Source of the DNA: Tenacibaculum finnmarkense
GTDB taxonomy: Bacteria > Bacteroidota > Bacteroidia > Flavobacteriales > Flavobacteriaceae
Direction: 5' to 3'
DNA length: 39,487 nt
NCBI RefSeq assembly: GCF_900239185.1
Contig: NZ_OENA01000027.1
Span: forward strand, 1-39,487
Shown here: one piece after another, positions 17,804-26,132 of the stretch
Layout: every line of letters starts with the position of its first letter
Numbering within the stretch: the stretch's first letter is position 1
Translations under genes and position numbers: made by a program
The notes under the pieces: generated by a model
Told to the model about the DNA's origin: nothing
The model's database searches: none
The model's input: only the letters and a program-made list of their open reading frames with translations

Positions 17804-18207
17804 CTAAAAAAACTTAAAAGAGACCAAAAAAATAAAATTACATCTATATATATTGTTTTAAGCGGTGTTTATTATTTTTAAATATAGTACTTAAAAAAAC
17901 TCTAAAAACATCTTAAAAACACATTTAAAAGCTTATTGTTTTTTTTGATTTTGATAAAAAAGATGAATATGTATGCTAATTCTTAAAAACCAATTTCTTA
18001 ACAGTAACTTTATTTTCATACTAAAAAGATAACAATAACAAAAACAGAAGATAAAGTAATTAAACGAACTTTAGTCTTTAAAATTTCAATAAACAAAATG
18101 AAAAGTTAACAGCATAAAATAATTCCCCCTTAATTAATTTAACCTAAGAGATCAATGATACAAAATAATTTAATTTTTCAAATATACTGAAAGAGCAACA
18201 ACAATAC
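17804..18207. other. Non-coding AT-rich stretch
   Basis: About 400 bp between the acs remnant and the AraC operator candidate. No coding potential, RNA gene or clear repeat was seen; it probably represents decayed acs sequence plus upstream regulatory DNA. Confidence 0.45.
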
Positions 18208-18243
18208 TTGAACAATCGTATTTATAAATTGAACGATTGTATT
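18208..18243 (+). promoter_or_regulatory. Candidate AraC-type operator: direct repeat with 21-bp period
   Basis: TTGAACAATCGTATT (18208-18222) and TTGAACGATTGTATT (18229-18243) match at 13 of 15 positions and are exactly 21 bp apart, two helical turns. This is the arrangement bound by AraC-family proteins. A weaker third copy lies at 18277-18291. The AraC-type gene begins 80 bp downstream, so autoregulation or control of the araC-tauE pair is likely. Confidence 0.5.
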
Positions 18244-18322
18244 AATTATGTAAACAGTGCTACTTTCTAAAAAAAATTAAATAATTGTATTCATTAATTT
18301 CTTTAAAAATATTTAAAACACT

Positions 18323-19255
18323 ATGAAATCCCTTCTTCAACATCTTAAAACAAGAAAACTTGCTTCGTTTATTGAAAATAAAACGATTTACACTTCTCCC
18401 TACGCCGAATTAACTATTTTTAAAACCAATAAAGTTACTAAAAATATTTTTTTAGATTTCGATGCTCCTATTATTGCTAGCATAATAACGGGTAAAGCTA
18501 TTATGGATTTTGAAAAAACAATGCCATTCTCTTTTATCCCTGGAGAAACATTAATAATTCCTGAAGAAAATAGTGTACGTATTGATTTTCCTGAAGCTTC
18601 AGAGCTTAATCCAACGGTATGTTTAGGGTTGGTTATTGACCCGAATAAAATAAATGATGTTATTTCTAATTTTAACGGAAAAACTATTCTTCAAAGAGAA
18701 AATAATAATTGGGATTTTAAAAAGAAAGCCGCACATTTAAATAATAATACCGAAATAGATATTCTTGTAAAAAAAATTACAGATACCTTTATTAAAAATA
18801 CAAAATCAAAAGATGCTTTATTAAACCTGATGATTCAAGAATTGATTATTCGATTACTACAAAGTAAAGCACGCAAACTTATTTTAAGAAAAGTAAACGA
18901 TAATTTTAGTGATGCCCGTATAAGCTATGCTGTTAAATACATTCAAGACAATTTAACCAAAAGTAATTTAACGCTAGACAAAGTTGCTGAAAAAGCCTGT
19001 ATGAGTAAATCTCATTTTTTCAAGAAATTTAAAAGCACTTTAGGTATTACTCCTATTGATTATATCAATTCTGAAAAAATTAAATTTGCTAAAAAACTGA
19101 TTAAGAAAAACCCTGACCAAAACATTTCTGATATTGCTTATAAAGCAGGTTTTAATAATGTAACCTATTTTAATCGTCTTTTTAAAAAGAATGAACTAAT
19201 AACACCTCAAAAATTTAAGATATCTTTGTCAAAAATAACAGCATATAACTATTGA
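18323..19255 (+). CDS. AraC-family transcriptional regulator
   Basis: 310 residues. Residues about 20-170 resemble the AraC_N-type ligand-binding domain (IIASIITGKAIMDFEKT, FSFIPGETLIIPE, CLGLVIDPNKIN). Residues about 200-300 are the double helix-turn-helix domain, with LDKVAEKACMSKSHFFKKFK and ISDIAYKAGFNNVTYFNRLF. The ligand is unknown. The stop codon TGA overlaps the TTG start of a TauE/SafE-type exporter, so the exporter is a likely target. The candidate operator upstream suggests autoregulation. Confidence 0.93.
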   Translation: MKSLLQHLKTRKLASFIENKTIYTSPYAELTIFKTNKVTKNIFLDFDAPIIASIITGKAIMDFEKTMPFSFIPGETLIIPEENSVRIDFPEASELNPTVCLGLVIDPNKINDVISNFNGKTILQRENNNWDFKKKAAHLNNNTEIDILVKKITDTFIKNTKSKDALLNLMIQELIIRLLQSKARKLILRKVNDNFSDARISYAVKYIQDNLTKSNLTLDKVAEKACMSKSHFFKKFKSTLGITPIDYINSEKIKFAKKLIKKNPDQNISDIAYKAGFNNVTYFNRLFKKNELITPQKFKISLSKITAYNY

Positions 19256-20019
19256 TACCACTCCTTGAAACTTTTTTTTTAAACTGGCAACTACTATTGC
19301 TTTTTTTTAGTATTGCCATACTATACGCTTTCGTTGGTTTTGGTGGCGGCTCTAGTTATTTAGCGGTGTTAGTACTCACAGGTATTGCCTATTCACAAAT
19401 AAGAGCCACCTCATTACTTTGTAATATTGTGGTAGTATTTAGCAATGTAGTATTCTTTCAAAAAGAAAAATTAATACATTGGAAAAAAATAAGCCCCTTG
19501 GTTTTTTGTAGTGTTCCAATGGCTTTTTTAGGCGGTTTTATCAAAATTAATCAAACAGTATTTTTTATTATTTTAGGAATTACATTATTTATTGCTTCGC
19601 TTATTATGTGGTTTTCAAATACTACTAACTACAAAAAGCAGTATAAAACAAGTAACTACAAAAATGCAAGTTATGGAGCTGCTATCGGTTTTATTTCGGG
19701 GATGATAGGAATTGGTGGCGGTATTTTCTTAGCGCCTTTATTACATTTAACTCATTGGGATACTCCTAAAAAAATTGCCGCAACAGCAAGTGTTTTTATT
19801 TTGGTAAATTCTATTTCCGGGCTAATTGGACAATCATTAAATGCTAGTTTTGCTATTGATTGGCATTTAACAAGTCTTTTATTAATTAGCGTAGCTATTG
19901 GCGGACAAATTGGGCAGCGAAGTAGTCATAAATTACTAAATCCGATGCAATTAAAAAAGGCAACCGCTATTTTGATTGCCTTTGTAAGTATTCGTATTTT
20001 AATAAAATATTTGTTTTAA
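19252..20019 (+). CDS. TauE/SafE-family sulfite/organosulfonate exporter-like permease
   Basis: 255 residues with about eight membrane helices. The family's duplicated motif is visible as AFVGFGGGSSYLAVLVLTG (residues near 26-44) and GFISGMIGIGGGIFLAPLL (near 146-164). The start is TTG at 19252 inside the sequence TTGA, overlapping the AraC stop, so translation is probably coupled. The family exports sulfite, sulfoacetate or related anions, or lacks a known substrate; nothing here decides which. It runs convergent with the peroxidase gene, with only 3 bp between the two stop codons and no terminator. Confidence 0.9.
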   Translation: MIPLLETFFLNWQLLLLFFSIAILYAFVGFGGGSSYLAVLVLTGIAYSQIRATSLLCNIVVVFSNVVFFQKEKLIHWKKISPLVFCSVPMAFLGGFIKINQTVFFIILGITLFIASLIMWFSNTTNYKKQYKTSNYKNASYGAAIGFISGMIGIGGGIFLAPLLHLTHWDTPKKIAATASVFILVNSISGLIGQSLNASFAIDWHLTSLLLISVAIGGQIGQRSSHKLLNPMQLKKATAILIAFVSIRILIKYLF

Positions 20020-20022
20020 ATA

Positions 20023-21807
20023 TTACTGGTCTGTCAAGGTTTTCATAAAATCAATTACTTGTGACACTTCTTTTTTTGATAAACTTAAACTATCGAAAGG
20101 CAAGGTTTGATATTCACTCTCAAAACCTAAACCAGCACCGCCGCCTTTATTATAAAAATCCATCACCTCATCTAAAGTTTTATACACGCCATTGTGCATA
20201 TATGGCGCCGTTTCACCTATATTTCTAACAGTTGGTGTTTTAAAGAAATGTTTACGTTCGGCGGTTTTATACAAATTATATCTTCCTAAATCCGAAGAAA
20301 TTTTAGGATTTATAGTATCCGTAGTTTCTGGAATATCGATAAATTCTAACTCGGTATCTTTATAATCAGGCGGAACAGTTCCGTTAAAAAGAGGTGGAAA
20401 ATGACACGATGCACACAATGCTTTTCCCATAAATAAATTAAAGCCTTTTTTTTCATCCGCAGTTAAGGTTTGTTCTTCATTTCTAATATTTTTATCAAAT
20501 TTAGAATTAAACGTATTCAAGGTTCTTATATAAGATGCAATTGCATGACGTATATTAAAATCGATTCTTTTATTACCGTATAAAGTCGCTAGTAAATTTT
20601 TGTAATTTTTATTTTTGAAAACACGCTGTACTACCGAATCCATCGACATATTAAATTCATTATGATTTTTTACAACGCCAACAACCTGCCCTTCTAAACT
20701 ACCTGCTCTAGCATCCATAAAAAAACTTCTTTGATAAGCAGCATAGGTTAAAGTTGGGCTATTTCTTGTTTGATTTTTATTGAATTTTTTTCGTCCATCG
20801 GTAAAAGCCAATTCTTTAACATGACAAGTTGCACACGCCATATCGTACTTTTTAGAAAGCGATGTATCGTTAAATAATTGCTTACCAAAAACTATTTTTT
20901 CGGCAAGTTTAGTGGTATCGCTTAAATGATCAGAAAAGTAATTTATATTTAATGTTTTATCAGAAAAAAGCGTTGACATATTGTTAGACAATGCCATTTC
21001 AAAAGGATATTTTACCTTCCAATCTTTTTGAATTTCAAGGAGTATTTTTAATTGATTATTGGTGTGATTTTTTATAAAACTAAACCTATCAAAAGTATCA
21101 AAATCATGGTTTAAAGCTTTTTGAGCACTTTTTATAGCATCTTCAAATTTATTTAATAATGCTTTTGATTGAAACCTGTTTTCATTGAATTTAATAATAG
21201 TAAGCAAAGTTTGATAAGTATATGAACTCTCTACTAATGATTGATTTAAAACAGGCGAATCAAAACCTGTAATACCTGTTGTAGCTATTCTGGTAATTTG
21301 ATCTCTTAACAACCACATTATATGATATCCTTTTAACTTTAGTGTTGCATTTTTTCGAATTAATTTTAAGCGCGCACTTGTAATATTGATAGCTCTTTTT
21401 AAAACTAAAGAATCGCTATTTTCATCAAAAACAGCTTCTTCTATAACCTGAAAACCTATCGGATTTACAATACGAGTATCATTACTTGCCTCGCCATGAA
21501 CCCCAATAATATTTGGCGCATTTAACGACTTGTAATTGTCTTTATCAGAAAAAGCTAAAATTGGTTCTGATAATTTAAAATATTTCCGAGCTAAAATATA
21601 GTGTTTTTGTTGTGCTTTTGTTGATTTGAATTCCATGCTATCTAAATTTTCAATAGCTTTAGAAAGATGACTCAAATATAATTTTTTAACAGTGTCAGAA
21701 AATTCAGTAATTGAAGAATATTTTTCTGATTTTTGATTGCAGGCTACTACTAAAAGCAAAAGACATACACAAAGATATGTCTTAGCTTGACCCAATAAGT
21801 CTTTCAT
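20023..21807 (-). CDS. Di-haem cytochrome c peroxidase (MauG-like) lipoprotein with helical N-terminal domain
   Basis: 594 residues. Lipoprotein signal ends LVVAC (Cys23). The C-terminal half (about 285-590) is a bacterial di-haem peroxidase with two CxxCH haem sites, CATCH (in YDMACATCHVKELAFTDG) and CASCH (in GKALCASCHFPPLFNG), plus the RNSPTLTYAAY and TPTVRNIGETAPYMHNG motifs. The N-terminal 260 residues are mostly helical, with GVHGEASNDTRIVNPIGFQV, and may be an imelysin-like domain, a combination found in Bacteroidetes. It would reduce hydrogen peroxide or, like MauG, oxidise a protein partner in the periplasm. It lies 24 bp downstream of the PhoX-like gene on the same strand, so that protein is the natural partner. 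Confidence 0.88.
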   Translation of the reverse strand: MKDLLGQAKTYLCVCLLLLVVACNQKSEKYSSITEFSDTVKKLYLSHLSKAIENLDSMEFKSTKAQQKHYILARKYFKLSEPILAFSDKDNYKSLNAPNIIGVHGEASNDTRIVNPIGFQVIEEAVFDENSDSLVLKRAINITSARLKLIRKNATLKLKGYHIMWLLRDQITRIATTGITGFDSPVLNQSLVESSYTYQTLLTIIKFNENRFQSKALLNKFEDAIKSAQKALNHDFDTFDRFSFIKNHTNNQLKILLEIQKDWKVKYPFEMALSNNMSTLFSDKTLNINYFSDHLSDTTKLAEKIVFGKQLFNDTSLSKKYDMACATCHVKELAFTDGRKKFNKNQTRNSPTLTYAAYQRSFFMDARAGSLEGQVVGVVKNHNEFNMSMDSVVQRVFKNKNYKNLLATLYGNKRIDFNIRHAIASYIRTLNTFNSKFDKNIRNEEQTLTADEKKGFNLFMGKALCASCHFPPLFNGTVPPDYKDTELEFIDIPETTDTINPKISSDLGRYNLYKTAERKHFFKTPTVRNIGETAPYMHNGVYKTLDEVMDFYNKGGGAGLGFESEYQTLPFDSLSLSKKEVSQVIDFMKTLTDQ

Positions 21808-21831
21808 TTTCTTATTCTTTTTATCCTTTTT

Positions 21832-23370
21832 TTATCTTTCTAAACCTGTAATTAAATGTAAAACAGAACCTTCTTTTCTGTTTTCTAAATCGGTATTTGC
21901 TTTGGGGTCTGTAAACGAGGTTCCATCGGCAGGTTCCCATCCGTGGTTTTGAGTTGTTACTAAAAATGACGACGTTCCATTGTTTACAATATCGGTAACA
22001 TCAACCATTCCTGTAATTTCCCAATATTTAGAAGTTCTACCATATCCTAAGCTTGCCGCTCTTTCTTGATCACACTCTAAAACTGTTTTTACAACACCTG
22101 TGTTTAAGTTGTATTGATACAATTTAGAATAGCCAACAATAGCCGAATTTACAGCAGCATATCCGTTAGGATCTTCTTGAATATAGGCGTAGTTTTCAGT
22201 AACTACAATATTATCAGGAGAATGGAAACCATCGGCTTTTCCTCCTACAATATCAGCATCTAAAACACAGGTAATTTTAGCAGCTCCTGTTGGATCATTC
22301 TCATTTAAAACCACTTTATACACACGTCCTAAAATAGCACTTTTACCTACTAAACCTGGTTTGTTACGCCCTGTTACGGCAAAATAAATTTCTCGGTTAT
22401 TTGCCGCTGAACCTCTTCGCCAATCAATATCTTCTAATCTAGAAAAACCCATGACACCTTTGGTTTTACACTCGGCATCTAAAGCAGCAATTTCTCTTTC
22501 TTCTAATTCCACAAATTTTGCATCGTACGAAGTTCCTTGTTTCATATCTACTTCATAAGAAACATTAGCTGAAGTTACTTTTAAGCCATATAATTTTCCA
22601 CCTTCTAAATCACCTCTATTACCAACATACATTCCTAATTGCCCTGAAGGGATTTCGTTATTTGCATTATCATCTCCAATAAAAGCAACAGTTTTATCAG
22701 CATAGGCATCTTTACCAATAACCACCGCATTTTCAGTAGACCATTGCCCCATTGCCGTTAGCATTTTACCCGTACTTGCTTGGGATGCTGATTTATAAGG
22801 ATCGGTAACAAAAACACCTTTTGATGCGCCACCCCATTCACCTCCTGATAAATATAAAGGACCAAAACCATGCTCTCCAGGTGTAATCATAGACCCTGAA
22901 CATTGTGCTGTTTCGCCTGTTGCCGTTGCATTTAAAATATATTCAGCTGCAAATGGTCTTAAATTTTTGTTTAATTTAATTCTAGCAATCGCATAATCTG
23001 CTTCAATATTATTAATTAAAGTAAAAGTACCATCTACCTCAGGTAATAAACCAGAACCATCTGCCATAGAACCGTACACGAAGTTTGGCGAATTAGGAAT
23101 TACATCTTCTGATGATAATATTGGCGTAATTTTTAAGCCAACAAAATCACTGGTTACTTTTAAAAAATTTGGCGTTTTAGATGCTGTTAAAGGCATTATA
23201 GCATCAGAACCATCTGTACCGTTGGTTCCGTTTGTTCCATCTGTACCGTTAGTTCCGTTTACTCCGTCAATACCGTTGGTTCCGTCAACAGGTGTTTCAC
23301 ACGAGGTGAACGTTGTAAAACCAATTGAAATTACTAACAAAGCAAATACGCTCAATTTTAAATTTTTCAT
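21832..23370 (-). CDS. PhoX-like (DUF839-type) lipoprotein with collagen-like linker
   Basis: 512 residues. Lipoprotein signal ends TFTSC (Cys24). Residues about 28-56 form a collagen-like linker of Gly-x-y triplets (GTNGIDGVNGTNGTDG and more) before the folded domain. The remaining 450 residues resemble the PhoX/DUF839 beta-propeller: GEWGGASKGVF, GFSRLEDIDWRRGSA, EIYFAVTGRN, ILGRVYKVVLNENDP and HSPDNIVVTENYAYIQED. PhoX alkaline phosphatases bind Ca and Fe; I cannot confirm all metal ligands here, so enzyme activity is inferred. It starts the unit with the di-haem peroxidase gene, 24 bp downstream. Confidence 0.75.
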   Translation of the reverse strand: MKNLKLSVFALLVISIGFTTFTSCETPVDGTNGIDGVNGTNGTDGTNGTNGTDGSDAIMPLTASKTPNFLKVTSDFVGLKITPILSSEDVIPNSPNFVYGSMADGSGLLPEVDGTFTLINNIEADYAIARIKLNKNLRPFAAEYILNATATGETAQCSGSMITPGEHGFGPLYLSGGEWGGASKGVFVTDPYKSASQASTGKMLTAMGQWSTENAVVIGKDAYADKTVAFIGDDNANNEIPSGQLGMYVGNRGDLEGGKLYGLKVTSANVSYEVDMKQGTSYDAKFVELEEREIAALDAECKTKGVMGFSRLEDIDWRRGSAANNREIYFAVTGRNKPGLVGKSAILGRVYKVVLNENDPTGAAKITCVLDADIVGGKADGFHSPDNIVVTENYAYIQEDPNGYAAVNSAIVGYSKLYQYNLNTGVVKTVLECDQERAASLGYGRTSKYWEITGMVDVTDIVNNGTSSFLVTTQNHGWEPADGTSFTDPKANTDLENRKEGSVLHLITGLER

Positions 23371-23617
23371 TATTATACTTTTTTTTAAGTTTTTTTTGAT
23401 GTTACAAATTAAAGGCGCATTTGTAAAAGTTATAGGCTTCCTGTTTTATTAGCACATCATTAAAAGGTGAATTTTATTAAGAGAACTTAAATAATTAGAT
23501 TTGTTCTAAATAAATAACACAGCTGTTCAGTATTACATATCTTGTTTTAAAACACTTTTAGCTTCAATTGTTTATTGATATATTTGACACTATAAAATCA
23601 ATTAATTTTAAACCATT

Positions 23618-24433
23618 ATGCTAGGAATTCTTTTTACGTTATTAATGCTAATTTTATTACAAGCCGTTTTAGGGTTTGATAATTTATTATATATTTCTTT
23701 AGAATCTAAAAAAGCCCCGCAAGCGGATAGAAAAAGAGTTCGAAAAGTGGGTATTTTAATCGCCATTGTTTTAAGAATTGTATTGCTTTTTGTTTTAGTC
23801 TCTATTATTGATTTCTTTCAAGATCCTTTTTCATTTTTAACAGGAGGCGTTAAAGACATCATACATTTTGCATTTAACGGACACAGTATTATTGTGTTAC
23901 TTGGTGGTGGATTTATTTTATATACCGCCATTAAAGAAATATGGCATATGATTGGAAGTAACGATTTAGCTCATGATATTGAAGGTGGAAAAAGCGCAAA
24001 ATCATCCAATGCCGTTATTATAAGTATTGTTATTATGAATTTGGTCTTTTCTTTTGATTCTATTTTAGCTGCAATCGGGCTTACCAGCGAAATTAAAAAC
24101 AGTACCACCGCCTTTATTGTTATGGCAATTGCCATTGTTATCAGCGGATTATTAATGCTTGTTATGGCTGATAAAATTTCTACATTTTTAGCTAAAAACC
24201 GTATGTACGAGGTTTTAGGCTTATTTATTCTTTTTATCGTAGGAATTATGCTAGTTACCGAAGGCGGACATTTAGCGCATTTAAAGTTGTTTGGAAACGA
24301 AATTGTACCGATGAGTAAAACAACCTTCTATTTTGTATTGGCAATTTTAATTATTGTAGATGTTGTACAAGGACGTTATCAGAAAAAAATATTAGCAGAA
24401 AATACCGTACATATTTCTGAAGATAAAAAATAA
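23618..24433 (+). CDS. TerC-family integral membrane protein
   Basis: 271 residues with about seven to eight membrane helices. The TerC signature is visible at the start (LQAVLGFDNLLYISLESKK) and in the second half (MNLVFSFDSILAAIGL), where acidic residues lie inside membrane helices. Relatives are linked to tellurite resistance and, in other bacteria, to manganese export or membrane-protein metalation. Which applies here is unknown. It converges with dps across a shared terminator. Confidence 0.92.
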   Translation: MLGILFTLLMLILLQAVLGFDNLLYISLESKKAPQADRKRVRKVGILIAIVLRIVLLFVLVSIIDFFQDPFSFLTGGVKDIIHFAFNGHSIIVLLGGGFILYTAIKEIWHMIGSNDLAHDIEGGKSAKSSNAVIISIVIMNLVFSFDSILAAIGLTSEIKNSTTAFIVMAIAIVISGLLMLVMADKISTFLAKNRMYEVLGLFILFIVGIMLVTEGGHLAHLKLFGNEIVPMSKTTFYFVLAILIIVDVVQGRYQKKILAENTVHISEDKK

Positions 24434-24451
24434 TTTTAAAATTATATTCAT

Positions 24452-24485
24452 AAAAAAAGGCAATCATTTACGATTGCCTTTTTTT
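24452..24485. terminator. Bidirectional terminator between the TerC-like gene and dps
   Basis: Perfect 12-bp stem, AAAAAGGCAATC (24454-24465) pairing with GATTGCCTTTTT, with a 6-nt loop. A and T tracts on the two sides allow use by both genes. Confidence 0.93.
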
Positions 24486-24521
24486 ATTTTCAAGATTTTT
24501 TTTACTGTGTTTTAATAAATT

Positions 24522-24992
24522 CTATCCTAACCAAGCGTTTAACATCCACATTGTTTTTTCTTGCTCTGCAATAAAATCACTCATCATTGAATTTGTTCCT
24601 TCATCATTTGCATCATCAGAAATGGCTAAAATAGCACGCTCTATTTTTAATAATTCCGCCAACGAATCAACCACTAAAGCCACTGCTTTTTCATCATTTG
24701 AAATATCTTTTCCTATTGATACTGTTGCTAATTTTATATAATCATCAAACGTATGTAAAGGTGTTCCTTGTAAGGTTAATATTCTTTCAGCAATTAAATC
24801 AACTTTTTCTTGTGCATCGGTATATAATTCTTCAAATTTAACATGTAACTCAAAAAAACTTTTTCCTTTAATATTCCAATGTAAACCTCTTACATTTTGA
24901 TAATACACTTGAAAATTAGCCAATAATGTATTTAATTCTGTTACTAATTGTATTGATTTTTTACTGTCTAAACCTAAAACTGTTGTGCTCAT
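24522..24992 (-). CDS. dps: Dps/ferritin-like DNA-protection protein
   Basis: 156 residues, the usual length. The shared-site ferroxidase ligands of Dps are visible with the right spacing: His38 (GLHWNIKG), His50, Asp65 and Glu69 (QEKVDLIAERI). The 12-mer oxidises Fe(II) with hydrogen peroxide, stores iron and shields DNA. It is divergent from oxyR and has a good -7 box plus an OxyR-like dyad just upstream, so peroxide induction is expected. No long basic N-terminal tail is present, so strong DNA binding is not assured. Confidence 0.97.
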   Translation of the reverse strand: MSTTVLGLDSKKSIQLVTELNTLLANFQVYYQNVRGLHWNIKGKSFFELHVKFEELYTDAQEKVDLIAERILTLQGTPLHTFDDYIKLATVSIGKDISNDEKAVALVVDSLAELLKIERAILAISDDANDEGTNSMMSDFIAEQEKTMWMLNAWLG

Positions 24993-25051
24993 CGTATTTT
25001 TTTTTAGTATTATTATTTATATCTTATTGTTAATCTGTTATTTTGATACTT

Positions 25052-25059
25052 CAAAAGTA
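25052..25059 (-). promoter_or_regulatory. -7 box of the dps promoter
   Basis: Minus strand TACTTTTG fits TAnnTTTG. A TTG lies 15 bp upstream, shorter than the usual 17-23 bp, as expected for a promoter that needs an activator. Confidence 0.55.
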
Positions 25060-25079
25060 CAGGTAAATAATTGTCAAAA

Positions 25080-25100
25080 ACTATAAAGGTTATTGATAGT
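25080..25100. promoter_or_regulatory. Candidate OxyR (LysR-type) binding site
   Basis: ACTAT-N11-ATAGT, a perfect dyad containing the LysR box T-N11-A, and close to the ATAG/CTAT half-sites known for OxyR. It lies immediately upstream of the dps -33 region and about 30-50 bp before the oxyR ATG, so it could serve both genes. Confidence 0.55.
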
Positions 25101-25130
25101 TTTAATATCTTTATCAAAAAAACTGATACA

Positions 25131-26072
25131 ATGACCATCACGCAATTAAAATACACCCTTGCTGTAGCTGAATATAAAAATTTTACCATCGCCGCTGAGC
25201 ACTGTTTTGTTACCCAGCCTACTTTAAGCATGCAAATTCAAAAATTAGAAGACGAATTAGAGGCTAAAATATTTAATCGTTCAAAAAAACCCATTGAATT
25301 AACACAGGTTGGTTTAAAAATTATAGCACAGGCAAAAATTATTGTAGATGAAAGCAGTCGTATTAAAGACATCGTGCATCAGCAAAAAGGCTTTATAGGT
25401 GGCGAATTTAAACTTGGAATTATCCCAACGATTATGCCTACATTATTGCCGATGTTTTTAAAAACATTCAGTAAAAAGTACCCGAAAATTCAATTAATTA
25501 TTGAAGAATTAACCACCGAAGAAATTATCAGAAAATTAAGCGACGGGCATATTGATGCTGCTTTAGCCGCTACACCGCTTGAAAACGAAGCCATAAAAGA
25601 ACGTGTTTTATACTACGAGCCCTTTGTAGGATTGATTCCTGACGAACATCGTTTGTATAAAAAAAAGAAGATAAAAGTAGGTGATTTAGATGTTGATGAT
25701 ATTTTATTATTAGAAGACGGGCATTGTTTTAAAAACAGCATAATCAATTTATGTAGAACCCATAAAAAGAATTCAGCACAAGGTTTTCAATTACAAAGCG
25801 GTAGTTTCGATACGCTAATTAAATTATCAAAAGATGGCTTAGGGATGACTTTATTGCCTTATTTAAATACCCTTGATTTGAATGAAAAAGACAGCAAAAA
25901 TTTAAGAGAATTTGAAACACCGCCACCCGCAAGAGAAGTAAGTTTAATTTATCATAAATCGCAGCTTAAAATACAATTAATTGAAGCCTTAAATAAAACA
26001 ATCGATAGCGTGGTAAGAGGAGAAATTGCCTTTAACGATGTTCAGATAATTAGCCCAATTCAGAAGATGTAA
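25131..26072 (+). CDS. oxyR: Peroxide-sensing LysR-type regulator OxyR
   Basis: 313 residues from the ATG at 25131; an upstream in-frame TTG at 25071 is rejected because MTITQLKYTLAVAEYKNF is the family N-terminus and the longer form would run through the operator. The LysR helix-turn-helix (about 1-60) has FVTQPTLSMQIQKLEDELE. The redox pair sits at Cys199 and Cys208 in GHCFKNSIINLC, the same positions and spacing as in E. coli OxyR, so disulfide sensing is very likely. It is divergent from dps, the classical OxyR target. Confidence 0.95.
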   Translation: MTITQLKYTLAVAEYKNFTIAAEHCFVTQPTLSMQIQKLEDELEAKIFNRSKKPIELTQVGLKIIAQAKIIVDESSRIKDIVHQQKGFIGGEFKLGIIPTIMPTLLPMFLKTFSKKYPKIQLIIEELTTEEIIRKLSDGHIDAALAATPLENEAIKERVLYYEPFVGLIPDEHRLYKKKKIKVGDLDVDDILLLEDGHCFKNSIINLCRTHKKNSAQGFQLQSGSFDTLIKLSKDGLGMTLLPYLNTLDLNEKDSKNLREFETPPPAREVSLIYHKSQLKIQLIEALNKTIDSVVRGEIAFNDVQIISPIQKM

Positions 26073-26085
26073 AATTATAATCAAA

Positions 26086-26115
26086 AAAAATCCCGCAAAC
26101 AATTGCGGGATTTTT
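26086..26115. terminator. Bidirectional terminator between oxyR and the SulP gene
   Basis: Perfect 13-bp stem (26086-26098 with 26103-26115), loop ACAA, with A and T tracts at the two sides. Confidence 0.93.
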
Positions 26116-26132
26116 ATGTTTAAAATACTAGA

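Noticed and set aside
25071..25130. Longer OxyR starting at TTG 25071
   Set aside because: Adds 20 residues not found in OxyR and would run through the operator and the promoter region of dps.
25013..25231. 72-residue minus-strand ORF across the dps-oxyR gap
   Set aside because: Covers the promoters and the start of oxyR; no domain features.
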